Below are positions 7,536-14,465 of a stretch of 64,000 nucleotides of DNA, piece after piece (the first letter of the stretch is position 1; every line of letters begins with the position of its first letter). The translations under genes and the position numbers were made by a program. The notes under the pieces were generated by a model, which saw only the letters and a list, made by a program, of their open reading frames with translations, had not been told where the DNA came from and searched no databases. Source of the stretch: an uncultured Methanobrevibacter sp. (lineage in GTDB: Archaea; Methanobacteriota; Methanobacteria; Methanobacteriales; Methanobacteriaceae); the NCBI RefSeq assembly GCF_900314615.1, contig NZ_OMWA01000014.1, positions 1 to 64,000 on the forward strand. Direction: 5' to 3'.

Positions 7536-9560
7536 TTGTCTATTTAATGAATGTTTATGAGCATGCATATGCTTAATTCCATTATCCGTTACAATTTCAT
7601 CGATAATTTCCACATTTTCATGGGAGTGTGAATGTTCTCCGTCATTGTGGAAGTGATAATGTGAATGTTCAACGTTTTCAGTGTCTATTTTTTTGATTGA
7701 ATCATCGAAATGCCTGTCATAAAGCAATGCCGCATTTAAAACTACAAGGCATGACCCTGCATTGTGCACAATAGCTCCTGTAACAGGATTCAGTAATCCT
7801 AAAACAGAACATATTATTGCAACTGCATTGATTGTCATTGAAATTGCAATGTTTGCCTTTATAGTAAACAATGTGGAATTTGACAGTTTTTTAAGATATG
7901 GGATTTTTCCGATATCATCACCTAAAAGCGCAATGTCTGCTGCTTCAATGGCCACATCACTTCCAACAGATCCCATTGCAACGCTGACATCAGCAGTTTT
8001 GAGTGCGGGAGCGTCATTTACTCCATCCCCTATCATACAAACCTGTCTTCCTTCATTTTTGAATTTTTCAATCCAGGACAGTTTCTCTTCTGGAAGGAGA
8101 TTGCCGTAAACCTTGCCAATTCCGACCTTTGATGCAAAATAATTAGCGGTTTCTGTGTTATCTCCGGTAAGCAATACGGTTTCAGTTCCAAGGTCATGAA
8201 GACTGTCAATCATGCCTTTTGAATCTTCACGTATTACATCAGACAATCCAATCAGTCCTACAACTTCACCGTCGAGTGCAACAATGATTGAAGCCTTACC
8301 TTCATTTTTAAGTTTGTTCAGCTGATTGTCAACATCAACATCAATATTATTTTCAGCTAAGAATTTGGAGTTTCCTGCATATACATTACCAAAAGAATTT
8401 ATGCATGTTACACCTTTACCAGGATACATTTTAAATTCCTTTGGCTCTTCAATATCAACTTCAGCTTCTTTTGCATTGTTTACAATGGCTTTAGCTAATG
8501 GATGTTCGCTTAATTTCTCACATGACGCAGTCATCTTAAGCAAATCCATCTGACTTAAATCGGCTTTAATCGGGATAACATCAGAAACCTCTAAATTACC
8601 GTAAGTTAATGTTCCTGTTTTATCAAACACTAATGTATTTAAACCGCCTAAAGTTTCAAGCGCTTCACCTGACTTGATTAGAACACCATATTTTGTTGCC
8701 TGACCTATTGCAGCCATTATTGCTGTTGGTGTTGCAAGTATCAGTGCACATGGACAGAATACGACTAAAACTGTCACTCCTCTTTCTATGTTTCCAGTTA
8801 CCAGCCATGCTGCGATTGCTATTATCAGTGCAACAGGAACCAGCCATGTTGCCCATTTGTCTGCAATTCTTTGTGTAGGTGCCTGTTTTTCATCAGCTGC
8901 CTTGACAAGATCAATAAGTTTTTGAAGTGATGAATTTTCACCTAAACTTGTTGCTTTTATGTCAATTGCGCCATACATGTTCATTGTACCGCAGAATACA
9001 TCATCACCAACTTCCTTATCAATTGGCAAAGATTCCCCAGTCATGATTGACTGGTCAAGAGATGATGTACCTTTTATAATTTCACCGTCAACAGGTACGC
9101 TTTCACCGGGAAGAATTCTTAATGTATCACCTATTTTTATCTCATCCACTGATACAACTTCCTCAACACCATCAACTATTTTTCTTCCAGTTTGCGGAGT
9201 TAAATTGATTAAGTTTCTTAAACCTTTTTTAGCTCTTTCTACAGTCCAGTCCTCTAAAAGAGCTCCCAGTGCCATAATCCATGCCACTTCACCTGCCGCA
9301 AATATCTCACCTATGAAAAGTGATGCCACCATAGCTATTGCAATAAGCAGTGCTGATGAAATCCATTTTTCACGAACGAGTCTGGTCATCGCCAAAAGCA
9401 GCATTGGAATACCGCTTATTATTACTGTTCCCCATGCAGGGTTTAAATAAGTTGGAGTATTTATTCCAAAAATCATAAAAATAACTGCTATAAGTAAAAA
9501 AATACCTGAAATAATGGTCATTTTTAATCCGAATAGGAAATCAGTTATTTCATCTATCAC
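7512..9560 (-). CDS. Heavy-metal P1B-type ATPase with His-rich C-terminus
   Basis: This 682-aa metal pump has phosphatase motif TGES, metal-binding CPC in FCPCALILATPTA, phosphorylation site DKTGTLT, the P1B hallmark SEHPLAKAI and hinge GDGVNDAPAL. The last transmembrane region reads HNAGSCLVVLNAALL rather than the Asp-containing motif of classical Zn/Cd pumps, so the transported metal is unresolved (Zn, Mn and Ni/Co are candidates). No N-terminal metal-binding domain is present. Instead the C-terminus is a roughly 70-residue tail with many His (HSHYHFHND, EHSHSHEN, HMHAHKHS). GTG at 9560 is preferred as start because GAGGTG lies 6 bp upstream. An in-frame GTG at 9569 overlaps that site. The promoter region carries three operator-like repeats. 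Confidence 0.88.
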   Translation of the reverse strand: MIDEITDFLFGLKMTIISGIFLLIAVIFMIFGINTPTYLNPAWGTVIISGIPMLLLAMTRLVREKWISSALLIAIAMVASLFIGEIFAAGEVAWIMALGALLEDWTVERAKKGLRNLINLTPQTGRKIVDGVEEVVSVDEIKIGDTLRILPGESVPVDGEIIKGTSSLDQSIMTGESLPIDKEVGDDVFCGTMNMYGAIDIKATSLGENSSLQKLIDLVKAADEKQAPTQRIADKWATWLVPVALIIAIAAWLVTGNIERGVTVLVVFCPCALILATPTAIMAAIGQATKYGVLIKSGEALETLGGLNTLVFDKTGTLTYGNLEVSDVIPIKADLSQMDLLKMTASCEKLSEHPLAKAIVNNAKEAEVDIEEPKEFKMYPGKGVTCINSFGNVYAGNSKFLAENNIDVDVDNQLNKLKNEGKASIIVALDGEVVGLIGLSDVIREDSKGMIDSLHDLGTETVLLTGDNTETANYFASKVGIGKVYGNLLPEEKLSWIEKFKNEGRQVCMIGDGVNDAPALKTADVSVAMGSVGSDVAIEAADIALLGDDIGKIPYLKKLSNSTLFTIKANIAISMTINAVAIICSVLGLLNPVTGAIVHNAGSCLVVLNAALLYDRHFDDSIKKIDTENVEHSHYHFHNDGEHSHSHENVEIIDEIVTDNGIKHMHAHKHSLNRQSCEPYHN

Positions 9561-9574
9561 ACTAAACACCTCTA

Positions 9575-9806
9575 AGTATTACTTTTTTTGAATTTATTTA
9601 AATACTCAGTATTACTCAAAATTTTTTCAATGAAAATCCCATTTTTGAAATCCATTGCAAAAACAAATATAGTAAGTACCAACAGCCAAAAAGTATTACT
9701 TTTTTGAATTTATTTAAATACTCAGTATTACCGAAAATATATATGTCACCCGAATAATATAAATGTTATTACTTTTTTGAAATTCATTTATATACTCAGT
9801 ATTACT
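9575..9806 (-). promoter_or_regulatory. Triplicated operator/TATA repeats upstream of the metal ATPase
   Basis: The palindromic 9-mer AGTATTACT occurs at 9575, 9608, 9692 and 9798, with near-copies at 9724 (last base changed) and 9765. They fall into three pairs 32-33 bp apart, and each pair encloses a conserved stretch with the TATA-like TTTAAATA or TATATA. The three units begin at 9575, 9692 and 9765. The layout suggests a metal-responsive repressor acting on up to three tandem promoters. The 9561-9873 gap contains no other gene. Confidence 0.6.
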
Positions 9807-9846
9807 TTAAAAAAATTAGTGGAAAAATTCTCTAAAAAATTAAGTT

Positions 9847-9879
9847 AAAAAAAATAGGTGAATAGAAAATATTCTATTC
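9847..9879 (-). terminator. Stop-overlapping hairpin terminator of the radical SAM operon
   Basis: GAATAGAA (9860-9867) pairs with TTCTATTC (9872-9879), giving an 8-bp stem with a 4-nt loop. It contains the stop codon at 9874-9876. A run of eight Ts follows on the transcribed strand. It supports the 41-aa ORF as the last gene of the unit. Confidence 0.6.
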
Positions 9880-9999
9880 TTCTTCAATCTTTTTGAAATT
9901 CTGACACTGCTTAACATCCAAAAGCAGATGTTCATGCATTTTACATACAATCTTATATTTGTTTCTTAGCTCAAGATACTGACATTCATCACAAATCAT
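9874..9999 (-). CDS. 41-aa Cys/His small protein, function unknown
   Basis: The ORF starts ATG at 9999-9997 and encodes 41 residues with Cys at 3, 6, 19 and 32 and His at 22 and 24. The pattern CxxC-x12-C-x2-H-x-H-x7-C could bind one zinc or an Fe-S cluster. It begins 10 bp after the stop of the radical SAM gene on the same strand and ends inside a terminator hairpin, so it is probably co-transcribed as the third gene. It might be a substrate, a carrier or an unrelated zinc-ribbon protein. I recognise no family. It is short enough to be missed by gene callers. Confidence 0.55.
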   Translation of the reverse strand: MICDECQYLELRNKYKIVCKMHEHLLLDVKQCQNFKKIEEE

Positions 10000-10009
10000 A
10001 ATATCTACC

Positions 10010-11134
10010 CTATTTCATAGCCAAATCCATTATGCTGAACGGATCGCCTTCTTTTCTAGGAGCCTGACCACCCATTCCAAAAGCGGATTTGGCGAATTCC
10101 TTATTCATTCTTTTTGAAACTTCACCGAATATCATTTTATATGCTGTACATTGAGGGTCAACTGCCTTAGGTGTTTGATATGCAACAATAGCATTGTAAG
10201 GACATCCTCCTTCACAATATTTAACATATCTGCATTTTTTGCAGTTTTCATCAACATACTCTCTGAATTCCATAAGCTTTGCCCATGCAGATGATGCTTT
10301 TAAATCATCAAAGCTTGGATTATCAGATACGTTGCCTAAAACATACTCAGGCATTCCAACAAACCTGTAGCACGGATATATTGAACCGTCTGAACCTACA
10401 GCAAGGGTTGTTCCGATGCAGTCTGCAAAGGTGCATAATGTTCCTCTTCTTCTAAGTGAACTTTTACAGATATGGTCCAGATCCATAACAGTGAATTTAT
10501 CCAAATCATAAAGGTATTTGTCAAGCCAGTCTATAAGAAGTTTCCCATGTTCCTCCTGGTCAAGTGCCCACGGATCAGCATTGTCTCCACGAAGAGACGG
10601 CAAAGCCGCATGAATTTTAAGATTCAGTTTCTGGCTTTTAAAGAAATCATACAGTTCATCTGAAAAATCTTTGGAGTAATCAGTTACGGTTAAAACAAAG
10701 TTGATTATCAGGCCTTTGCTTTTGGCAAGTTCCACTTTACCCATGGTCCTGTCAAAGTAACCTTCTCCTCTTTGATAATCGTTGATTTCCTTTGGCCCGT
10801 CAATACTTGTACTAACTACAACATTGTACTTTACAAACAAATCGATTAACTCATCACTTAGAAGCCAGATGTTGCTTTGAAGAGAAAATCCATCAAGATT
10901 TTCCAATTTTGAAAGCTTTTCCAATGCATATTCATAAAAGTCATAACCTGCAAGAAGAGGTTCGCCTCCGTGGAAAGTGAAATGGACTTTATCATCTCTA
11001 AAATCACCCAGCCATGTTATAATCTGGTCGATGATTTCAACATCCATCATTTCCTTTTTGTTTTCAGATCCCCAACAGTATTTGCAGTTTGACGGACAGT
11101 TTAATGTCGGAATAATCATTACATGAAATGTCAT
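10010..11134 (-). CDS. Radical SAM/SPASM enzyme, putative peptide- or protein-modifying (anSME-like)
   Basis: This 374-aa enzyme has the radical SAM cluster motif CPSNCKYC (Cys 13, 17, 20), FTFHGGEPLL (GGEP motif) and STSIDGP. A C-terminal SPASM domain with many Cys follows (CTFADC, CKKCRYVKYCEGGCPYN and a later DPQC), which should hold two auxiliary 4Fe-4S clusters. Enzymes of this architecture make thioethers, oxidise sulfatase Cys/Ser to formylglycine, or otherwise modify peptides. No sulfatase is present in the window. It starts 1 bp after the stop of a 69-aa Cys protein gene and is followed by a 41-aa Cys ORF. From memory, methanogens have a named family of radical SAM/SPASM genes paired with short Cys-rich peptides, and this pair fits it. 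I could not verify that. Confidence 0.85.
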   Translation of the reverse strand: MTFHVMIIPTLNCPSNCKYCWGSENKKEMMDVEIIDQIITWLGDFRDDKVHFTFHGGEPLLAGYDFYEYALEKLSKLENLDGFSLQSNIWLLSDELIDLFVKYNVVVSTSIDGPKEINDYQRGEGYFDRTMGKVELAKSKGLIINFVLTVTDYSKDFSDELYDFFKSQKLNLKIHAALPSLRGDNADPWALDQEEHGKLLIDWLDKYLYDLDKFTVMDLDHICKSSLRRRGTLCTFADCIGTTLAVGSDGSIYPCYRFVGMPEYVLGNVSDNPSFDDLKASSAWAKLMEFREYVDENCKKCRYVKYCEGGCPYNAIVAYQTPKAVDPQCTAYKMIFGEVSKRMNKEFAKSAFGMGGQAPRKEGDPFSIMDLAMK

Positions 11135-11135
11135 T

Positions 11136-11345
11136 TTAACCGTAGACTTTATTTAATTCATTCAACAGTTTCTTTTTGTCATCTTCGTCCATGCTGTCGT
11201 TTACAAAGAAAATATATCCGCAGTCTTCACATTGGACTGCATCCATTTCTGCATGAGCCCTGTGATTATCCAATAATTTTCTTTTAGCGATTTTATCTTT
11301 TGAACCACATTTTGGACATGGTGCCAATAATTCTTCAAGTTTCAT
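11136..11345 (-). CDS. 69-aa double-CxxC protein, probable partner/substrate of the radical SAM enzyme
   Basis: This 69-aa protein has two CxxC pairs (Cys 10/13 in APCPKCGSKD and 39/42 in VQCEDCGYIFF) separated by a charged stretch with two His (28, 31). The sequence reads like a zinc ribbon. Its position, 1 bp upstream of the radical SAM start, resembles the precursor-peptide gene of modification cassettes. The TIGRFAM Cys-rich peptide family of methanogens that sits next to radical SAM/SPASM genes is the likely match, recalled but not checked. The acidic/lysine C-terminus DEDDKKKLLNELNKVYG is helical. Alternatives are a stand-alone zinc-ribbon regulator or a simple metal-binding protein. 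CAC-CTT-A reads as an AAGGTG ribosome binding site on the transcribed strand. Confidence 0.75.
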   Translation of the reverse strand: MKLEELLAPCPKCGSKDKIAKRKLLDNHRAHAEMDAVQCEDCGYIFFVNDSMDEDDKKKLLNELNKVYG

Positions 11346-11515
11346 TTTTTCACCTTAGTTAATATTTTCTGTTTTAAAAGTATATAAGATTATACATAAC
11401 CAAAAAGTTTAAATAAGATGGTTAAATGACGACAATTTTACGAAGTGGCTTCAACAAGCTTTAAATAAGATAATATTTAATATAAATTATTAAATTAAAA
11501 ATTAAAGTGATTAAA

Positions 11516-11674
11516 ATGCCATATGACTTCTATGACTTCTTCATTAAGCAGAGAAATAACAAGAATTTTACTGAAGTATCAAATATTGTCCGCCAGAAAC
11601 TATGGCGTGAGACATATGACGTTATCGAATCCCAGGAATGGGAAGAAATAACAGACAAAATAAGAAAAGGTTAA
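11516..11674 (+). CDS. 52-aa small protein, function unknown
   Basis: The ATG at 11516 opens 52 codons of ordinary composition, beginning MPYDFYDFFIKQRN and ending EWEEITDKIRKG, with predicted amphipathic helices. Two identical 12-mers TTTAAATAAGAT at 11408 and 11460 lie upstream, both TATA-like, and GTGA lies near the start. The frame ends with a 4-bp convergent overlap with the aldo/keto reductase gene. It is divergent from the radical SAM unit. No family is recognised. The good amino-acid composition in an AT-rich gap supports it as real. Confidence 0.5.
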   Translation: MPYDFYDFFIKQRNNKNFTEVSNIVRQKLWRETYDVIESQEWEEITDKIRKG

Positions 11675-12894
11675 CGGTTTAATAGTTTAACGAAGAATCT
11701 GTATACCGGAAAACCGATATTTCTTATAAACATCAGGAAATATTTCATTGCCGGTAATTCATATTCTTTTTTAACCTTTTTAAGCTCGGAAATGATATCA
11801 AGTTTTTGAGGGCATTTCCTTAAACACTTACCGCAGCCGTTACAGAGACCTGCATAAGCCGGTTTTCCCATGACTCCACCAACATACTGATAATAATCCA
11901 GAAATGCAGGATTCATAAAGCCTTTGTGACCAAATAGATATTTTTCATTATATATCTTCAGACATTCAGGAATGTTTACTCCCTGAGGGCACGGCATGCA
12001 GTATCCGCATGTTGAACAGTTGATTTTAAGGGATTCCTTCATGACCCTTTTGACAAGCTCAACAGTTTCAAGCTCCCCGAAAGTCATTGACATAGGCTCT
12101 GTCCGGTTGGAAATGGAAATGTTGTCATCAATCTGTTCAAATGAGTTCATGCCTGAAAATACGCAGGTTACATTTCTATTATTTAAAACCCACTGAAGGG
12201 CCCATTGGGCAGTTGTCTTATCAGAATCTGCCTTTTTAAATATCTCTTCAGCATCCTTAGGCATATTTCCCGCAAGAATTCCTCCTTTAAGAGGTTCCAT
12301 TACAAAAACGCCCATTCCTTTGGAAGCGGCATATTCTATTCCCTCAACGCTTGCCTGAACATTTTCATCAAAATAGTTGTACTGAACCATGACCACATCC
12401 CAGTCATAGCCGTCAATGAGCAAATCAAACTCTTCTTTGGCCCCATGGTATGAAAAACCTACATATTTGATTTTGCCGTCACGTTGAGCCTGATTTAAAA
12501 ATTCAAACAAACCTTTTTTAATCAGACGATTAACAGATTTTAAATCAACAGAATGAACCAGATAAAAATCAATGCAATCCCTTTGCAGTCTTTTTAACTG
12601 TTCATCTAAAAAATAGTCCATATCTTCGCGTTTTCTAACATTGATAGATGGCAATTTTGTACATATCCTAACCTTATCCCTATATTCCCCCTGAAGAATT
12701 TCTCCAAGGAACTTTTCACTGTCTCCATAAAGATAAGCCGTATCTATAAAATTTATACCATTATCAATAGCATAATAAATTTGCTCTTTAGCCAAATCAC
12801 GATCAATCTTTCCGTTTTTCAATGGAAGCCTCATTGCACCGAAACCAAGCTGGGAGACTTCAACTCCTATTTTTTTGATTAATCGATTTTGCAT
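11671..12894 (-). CDS. Aldo/keto reductase with C-terminal 4Fe-4S domain
   Basis: This 407-aa protein has an N-terminal aldo/keto reductase barrel with the family residues Asp and Tyr in NFIDTAYLYGDSE, Lys in ICTKLPS and His in FYLVHSVD. The C-terminal third has Cys motifs CSTCGYCMPCPQG and LCNGCGKCLRKCPQ that fit two 4Fe-4S clusters. Members of this Fe-S subgroup are common in anaerobes. The substrate is not known, and electrons may come from ferredoxin rather than NADPH. It stands between galU and the radical SAM region. Confidence 0.87.
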   Translation of the reverse strand: MQNRLIKKIGVEVSQLGFGAMRLPLKNGKIDRDLAKEQIYYAIDNGINFIDTAYLYGDSEKFLGEILQGEYRDKVRICTKLPSINVRKREDMDYFLDEQLKRLQRDCIDFYLVHSVDLKSVNRLIKKGLFEFLNQAQRDGKIKYVGFSYHGAKEEFDLLIDGYDWDVVMVQYNYFDENVQASVEGIEYAASKGMGVFVMEPLKGGILAGNMPKDAEEIFKKADSDKTTAQWALQWVLNNRNVTCVFSGMNSFEQIDDNISISNRTEPMSMTFGELETVELVKRVMKESLKINCSTCGYCMPCPQGVNIPECLKIYNEKYLFGHKGFMNPAFLDYYQYVGGVMGKPAYAGLCNGCGKCLRKCPQKLDIISELKKVKKEYELPAMKYFLMFIRNIGFPVYRFFVKLLNR

Positions 12895-12923
12895 AATATC
12901 ACAAATTTAAAAAAAAAGGGAAA

Positions 12924-13778
12924 TTATTCATATTCTTTGATAATTTCCTTCATATATTCAATCAAATCATCTTTGGATTCATCATCATCCATTGCAAATT
13001 CAATTGAAGTTTTAAGCCATTCGAAACGATTTCCTATATCATAGGTTTTTCCTTCGAATGTTACGCCGTAAATTGCATCCAATTTCTGAAGGGCATCTGT
13101 AAGCTGGATTTCTCCACCTACTCCAGGAACAGTTTCATCTATTTTATCAAAGATATCAGGAGTCAATACATAACGGCCCATAATAGCCAGATTGGATGGA
13201 GCCTGATGAGCCAGTGGCTTTTCAACAAGCTTTTCAATATTGTAAACGTTATTTTCCACTTCAGTTCCTTTGATAATTCCATATCTTTCTACTTTTTCTT
13301 TAGGAACTGCTTCAAGTGAGATTGCAGATGCATTATATTTTTCATAAACATCAATAAGCTGTTTAGTACAAGGGGTTGGTCCTTTAGTAATTGAATCTCC
13401 TAAAAGAACTGCGAATGCTTCACCGCCGATATGCTTTTTAGCACAGTTAATTGCATCACCTAAGCCGTTCTGTTCTTTTTGTCTTACATAGCATATATCT
13501 GCCAAATCAGTGATTGCACGAACCTGTCTTAAGCGGTCATCTTTTCCTGCACTTTGCAGAGTCTGTTCAAGTTCAAATGATTTGTCGAAGTGATCTTCAA
13601 TAGATCTTTTGTTTCTACCTGTTACGATTAAAATATCATCGATTCCGGATGCTACTGCCTCTTCAATAACATACTGGATGGTTGGTTTATCATAAACCGG
13701 CAACATTTCCTTAGGTTGCGCTTTAGTAGCAGGTAAAAATCTTGTACCAAAACCTGCTGCTGGAATTACAGCTTTCAT
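12924..13778 (-). CDS. galU: UTP-glucose-1-phosphate uridylyltransferase
   Basis: This 284-aa enzyme makes UDP-glucose for cell-wall and glycoconjugate synthesis. The nucleotide-binding signature AAGFGTRFLPATKAQPKEM at the N-terminus is complete, followed by VTGRNKRSIEDHFD, VLLGDSI and VEKPLAHQAPSNLAI, all typical of GalU. Length is normal. A GGTGA ribosome binding site lies 5 bp before the ATG. A T-tract follows the stop at 12924. UDP-sugars would supply the glycosylation expected of the surface proteins encoded next door, though that link is only inferred. Confidence 0.93.
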   Translation of the reverse strand: MKAVIPAAGFGTRFLPATKAQPKEMLPVYDKPTIQYVIEEAVASGIDDILIVTGRNKRSIEDHFDKSFELEQTLQSAGKDDRLRQVRAITDLADICYVRQKEQNGLGDAINCAKKHIGGEAFAVLLGDSITKGPTPCTKQLIDVYEKYNASAISLEAVPKEKVERYGIIKGTEVENNVYNIEKLVEKPLAHQAPSNLAIMGRYVLTPDIFDKIDETVPGVGGEIQLTDALQKLDAIYGVTFEGKTYDIGNRFEWLKTSIEFAMDDDESKDDLIEYMKEIIKEYE

Positions 13779-13864
13779 AATTTATCACCATAAATTTTTT
13801 TATTTAAATAAAATTTTAAATTTATTAATATAAATAGATAACTAGTTTTTCAATATTAAATAGC

Positions 13865-13980
13865 TAAAAAAAGTTTTAAAAATTGAATAAGGACAAATTT
13901 GAAAAACAAATTTTGAGACATCCTTACTCAACTGAAATAATTAGCATTCCTATGACAGTACATCACATGATGCTAATAAT
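13865..13980 (-). ncRNA. Candidate small RNA with two hairpins and U-tract
   Basis: On the minus strand a TATA-like TTTTATATATT (about 14007-13997) is followed by hairpin ATTAGCAT/ATGCTAAT (13977-13970 with 13947-13940). A second hairpin has outer stem TAAGGA/TCCTTA (13926-13921 with 13893-13888) and inner stem CAAATTT/AAATTTG around A5, and then a T-rich stretch. The spacing would give an RNA of roughly 110 nt ending before galU's own promoter. The direction, and whether it is transcribed at all, are inference. Confidence 0.35.
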
Positions 13981-14234
13981 TAATTTAAACAAAATAATAT
14001 ATAAAACTTTCTAATTTTCATCCATTATAAAATTAAATCAATTTTTCAAGGTAATACAATATTATAAGTTCAAATAAATAGTGATTTTAAAAAATAACTA
14101 AATATAAATAGAATTTCAAATAAACAAGATATTCTAAAATGCCAATATAATTCAATGAAAATAATTAGTGATTTATATGGGATTTTGTAAAAAAATTTTG
14201 TATAATATTCTTACCAATTTTGGAGGAATTGTCC

Positions 14235-14324
14235 TTGACAGTTGAAAATATAGTGCTCATCATAGCTTATTTTGCCATGGCGAGCTACTATATCTTGTTA
14301 GGCATTAATTTATTAATATATTAA
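14235..14324 (+). CDS. 29-aa membrane peptide ORF (TTG start)
   Basis: A strong ribosome binding site GGAGG (14222-14226) lies 8 bp before TTG at 14235. The frame encodes 29 residues with one hydrophobic helix (IVLIIAYFAMASYYILLG) and ends with TAA at 14322. A TATA-like TTTATATG lies at 14172. It is the only gene-like signal in the 690-bp gap between galU and the first adhesin gene besides the RNA candidate. It could be a small membrane protein or toxin-like peptide, or the remnant of a longer gene. Confidence 0.3.
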   Translation: MTVENIVLIIAYFAMASYYILLGINLLIY

Positions 14325-14465
14325 CAAGTTATGAAGTCGAAAAAGAAGAATAGTTTGGATTATCCTAAATTTTCTAATTTGATGATTTGAGAATTCAAAT
14401 GACAATTAGCTTTAATAGGCATTTTATATCTTCTTTTTTTACTCATAATAATTTTTAACCACCAT

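Noticed and set aside
8959..9450. 163-codon frame antisense to the metal ATPase
   Set aside because: It is a shadow of a strongly conserved P-type ATPase gene.
9575..9806. CRISPR-like short repeat array
   Set aside because: The repeats are short palindromes around TATA boxes with uneven unit spacing and no unique spacers. No cas genes are near.
10010..11134. True sulfatase-maturating enzyme
   Set aside because: No sulfatase with a C/S-x-P/A-x-R site is encoded nearby, and the adjacent Cys proteins offer a better partner. It cannot be excluded without looking at the rest of the genome.
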